DNA of 56,026 nucleotides. It comes from Nemertoderma westbladi (lineage: Eukaryota; Xenacoelomorpha; Nemertodermatida; Nemertodermatidae). Numbering within the stretch: position 1 is the first letter of the stretch; each line of letters begins with the position of its first letter. Location: the NCBI GenBank assembly GCA_032718475.1, contig JAUCBJ010000538.1:1-56026 (forward strand), in the 5' to 3' direction. The notes beneath the pieces are model-generated. The model saw only the letters and a list, made by a program, of their open reading frames with translations, did no database searches and was not told the origin of the DNA. Of this stretch, positions 55,353 through 56,026 are shown one piece after another. The position numbers were made by a program, and so were the translations under genes.

Positions 55353-56026
55353 GGAAGCATCCGCACCCATTCCGCATCAGCACCTATTCCGCATCCGCAC
55401 CCCTTCTGCATCCGCACCCATTCAGCATCCGCACCTATTCCGCATCCGCACCCATTCCGCATCCGCACCCATTCAGCATCCGCACCTATTCCGCATCCGC
55501 ACCCATTCCGCATCCACACCCATTCTGCATCCCCGCACCCATTCAGCATCCGCACCCATTCCGCATCCGCACCCATTCCGCATTCACACCCATTCCGAAT
55601 CCGCACCCATTCCGCATCCGCACCTATTCCACATCCGCACCTATCCCGCATCTGCACCCATTCCGCATCCGCACCCATTCAGCATCCGCACCTATTCCGC
55701 ATCCGCACCCATTCCGCATTCGCACCCGCACCCATTCCGCATCCGCACCCATTCCGCACCCGCACCTATTCCGCATCCGCACCCATTCCGCATCCGCACC
55801 CATGCAGCATCCGCACCTATTCCGCATCCTCACCCATTCCGCATCCGCATCCGCACCCATTCCGCAACCGCACCCATTCCGGATCAGCACCTATTCCGCA
55901 TCCGCACCTATTCCGCATCCGCACCCATTCCGCATTCGCACCCGCACCCATTCCGCATCCGCACCCATTCCGCATCCGCACCTATTCCGCATCCTCACCC
56001 ATTCCGCATCCGCATCCGCATCCGCA
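55353..56026 (+). repeat. 18-bp minisatellite (CCGCATCCGCACCCATTC), continues past window
   Basis: About 37 units, with CCTATT, AGCATC and six-base CCGCAT duplications. The opposite-strand frames (WVRMRNGCGCGIGADAE-type) are repeat artefacts: 18 is divisible by 3, which keeps all frames open. Confidence 0.95.

Noticed and set aside
55316-55890. Cys/Gly/Asp-rich open frames on the minus strand (MRNGCGCGIGADAEWV-like repeats)
   Set aside because: They are translations of an 18-bp minisatellite; the multiple of three keeps every frame open.

Overview
This is a metazoan genomic window, not a bacterial one. The evidence is BEL/Pao-type LTR retrotransposon structure, APE-type LINE fragments, a tRNA-derived SINE, TIR transposons with target-site duplications, many minisatellites, GT-AG style exon edges, and a globin gene in an otherwise gene-poor, AT-rich, repeat-dominated setting. 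The style (nonautonomous elements with internal tandem core repeats and microsatellites, CR1-like LINE, N-myristoylatable globin) suggests a marine invertebrate. I cannot place the phylum from sequence alone. Only one confident host protein-coding gene is visible, the globin at 42493-43059 on the minus strand. A second probable host exon (type II membrane protein) lies at 13428-13918 on the minus strand.

Layout. 1-5172: two copies, offset by about 3012 bp, of a composite element. Each is a 146-bp tandem array followed by an AT-rich segment and a (GACA)n tail. About 5180-9401: a 5'-truncated BEL-like element ending in a 1.16-kb LTR. 9770-10400: a broken LINE reverse transcriptase (minus). 10714-12412: an element with GTGGGGC-type ends carrying a (TCG)n tract and a 315-bp array whose units are homologous, in opposite orientation, to the 146-bp array. 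13428-13918: membrane-protein exon. 14140-14525: short inverted GTGGGGC element. 15409-23455: two head-to-tail copies of a 3.4-kb element with a small two-exon CxxC gene; the first copy carries a solo LTR (17655-18889) with a 5-bp target duplication, the second shows the empty site. 23521-25143: TIR element with a 227-bp MITE nested inside it. 26045-26490: another short GTGGGGC element.

27172-39408: a complete, young LTR element of 12.2 kb. Its two 1.17-kb LTRs are almost identical and it is flanked by TGCAG. It contains a 1481-codon Gag-protease ORF from which reverse transcriptase, RNase H and integrase are missing. It also has an unidentified degenerate ORF block between pol remnant and 3' LTR. 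The same 3' part recurs at 5180-9401.

39830-41760: long imperfect inverted repeat and a 20-bp minisatellite. 42240-43490: globin gene with a palindromic ACGCGT cluster upstream. 43867-45361: element between TTAA sites. 45420-45640: 15-bp minisatellite. 45975-46204: SINE. 47130-48530: 52-bp minisatellite. About 49000-53990: decayed LINE (minus). 54000-54632: CR1-like LINE fragment (plus). 55350-56026: 18-bp minisatellite running off the end.

The most unusual theme is a ~145-bp core repeat built around a motif that fits the CTCF core consensus (CCGCTAGAGGGC). It occurs in at least three structurally different element families at close to nucleosome-core spacing. The second theme is a recently inserted LTR element that keeps Gag and protease but has lost the polymerase and integrase domains.
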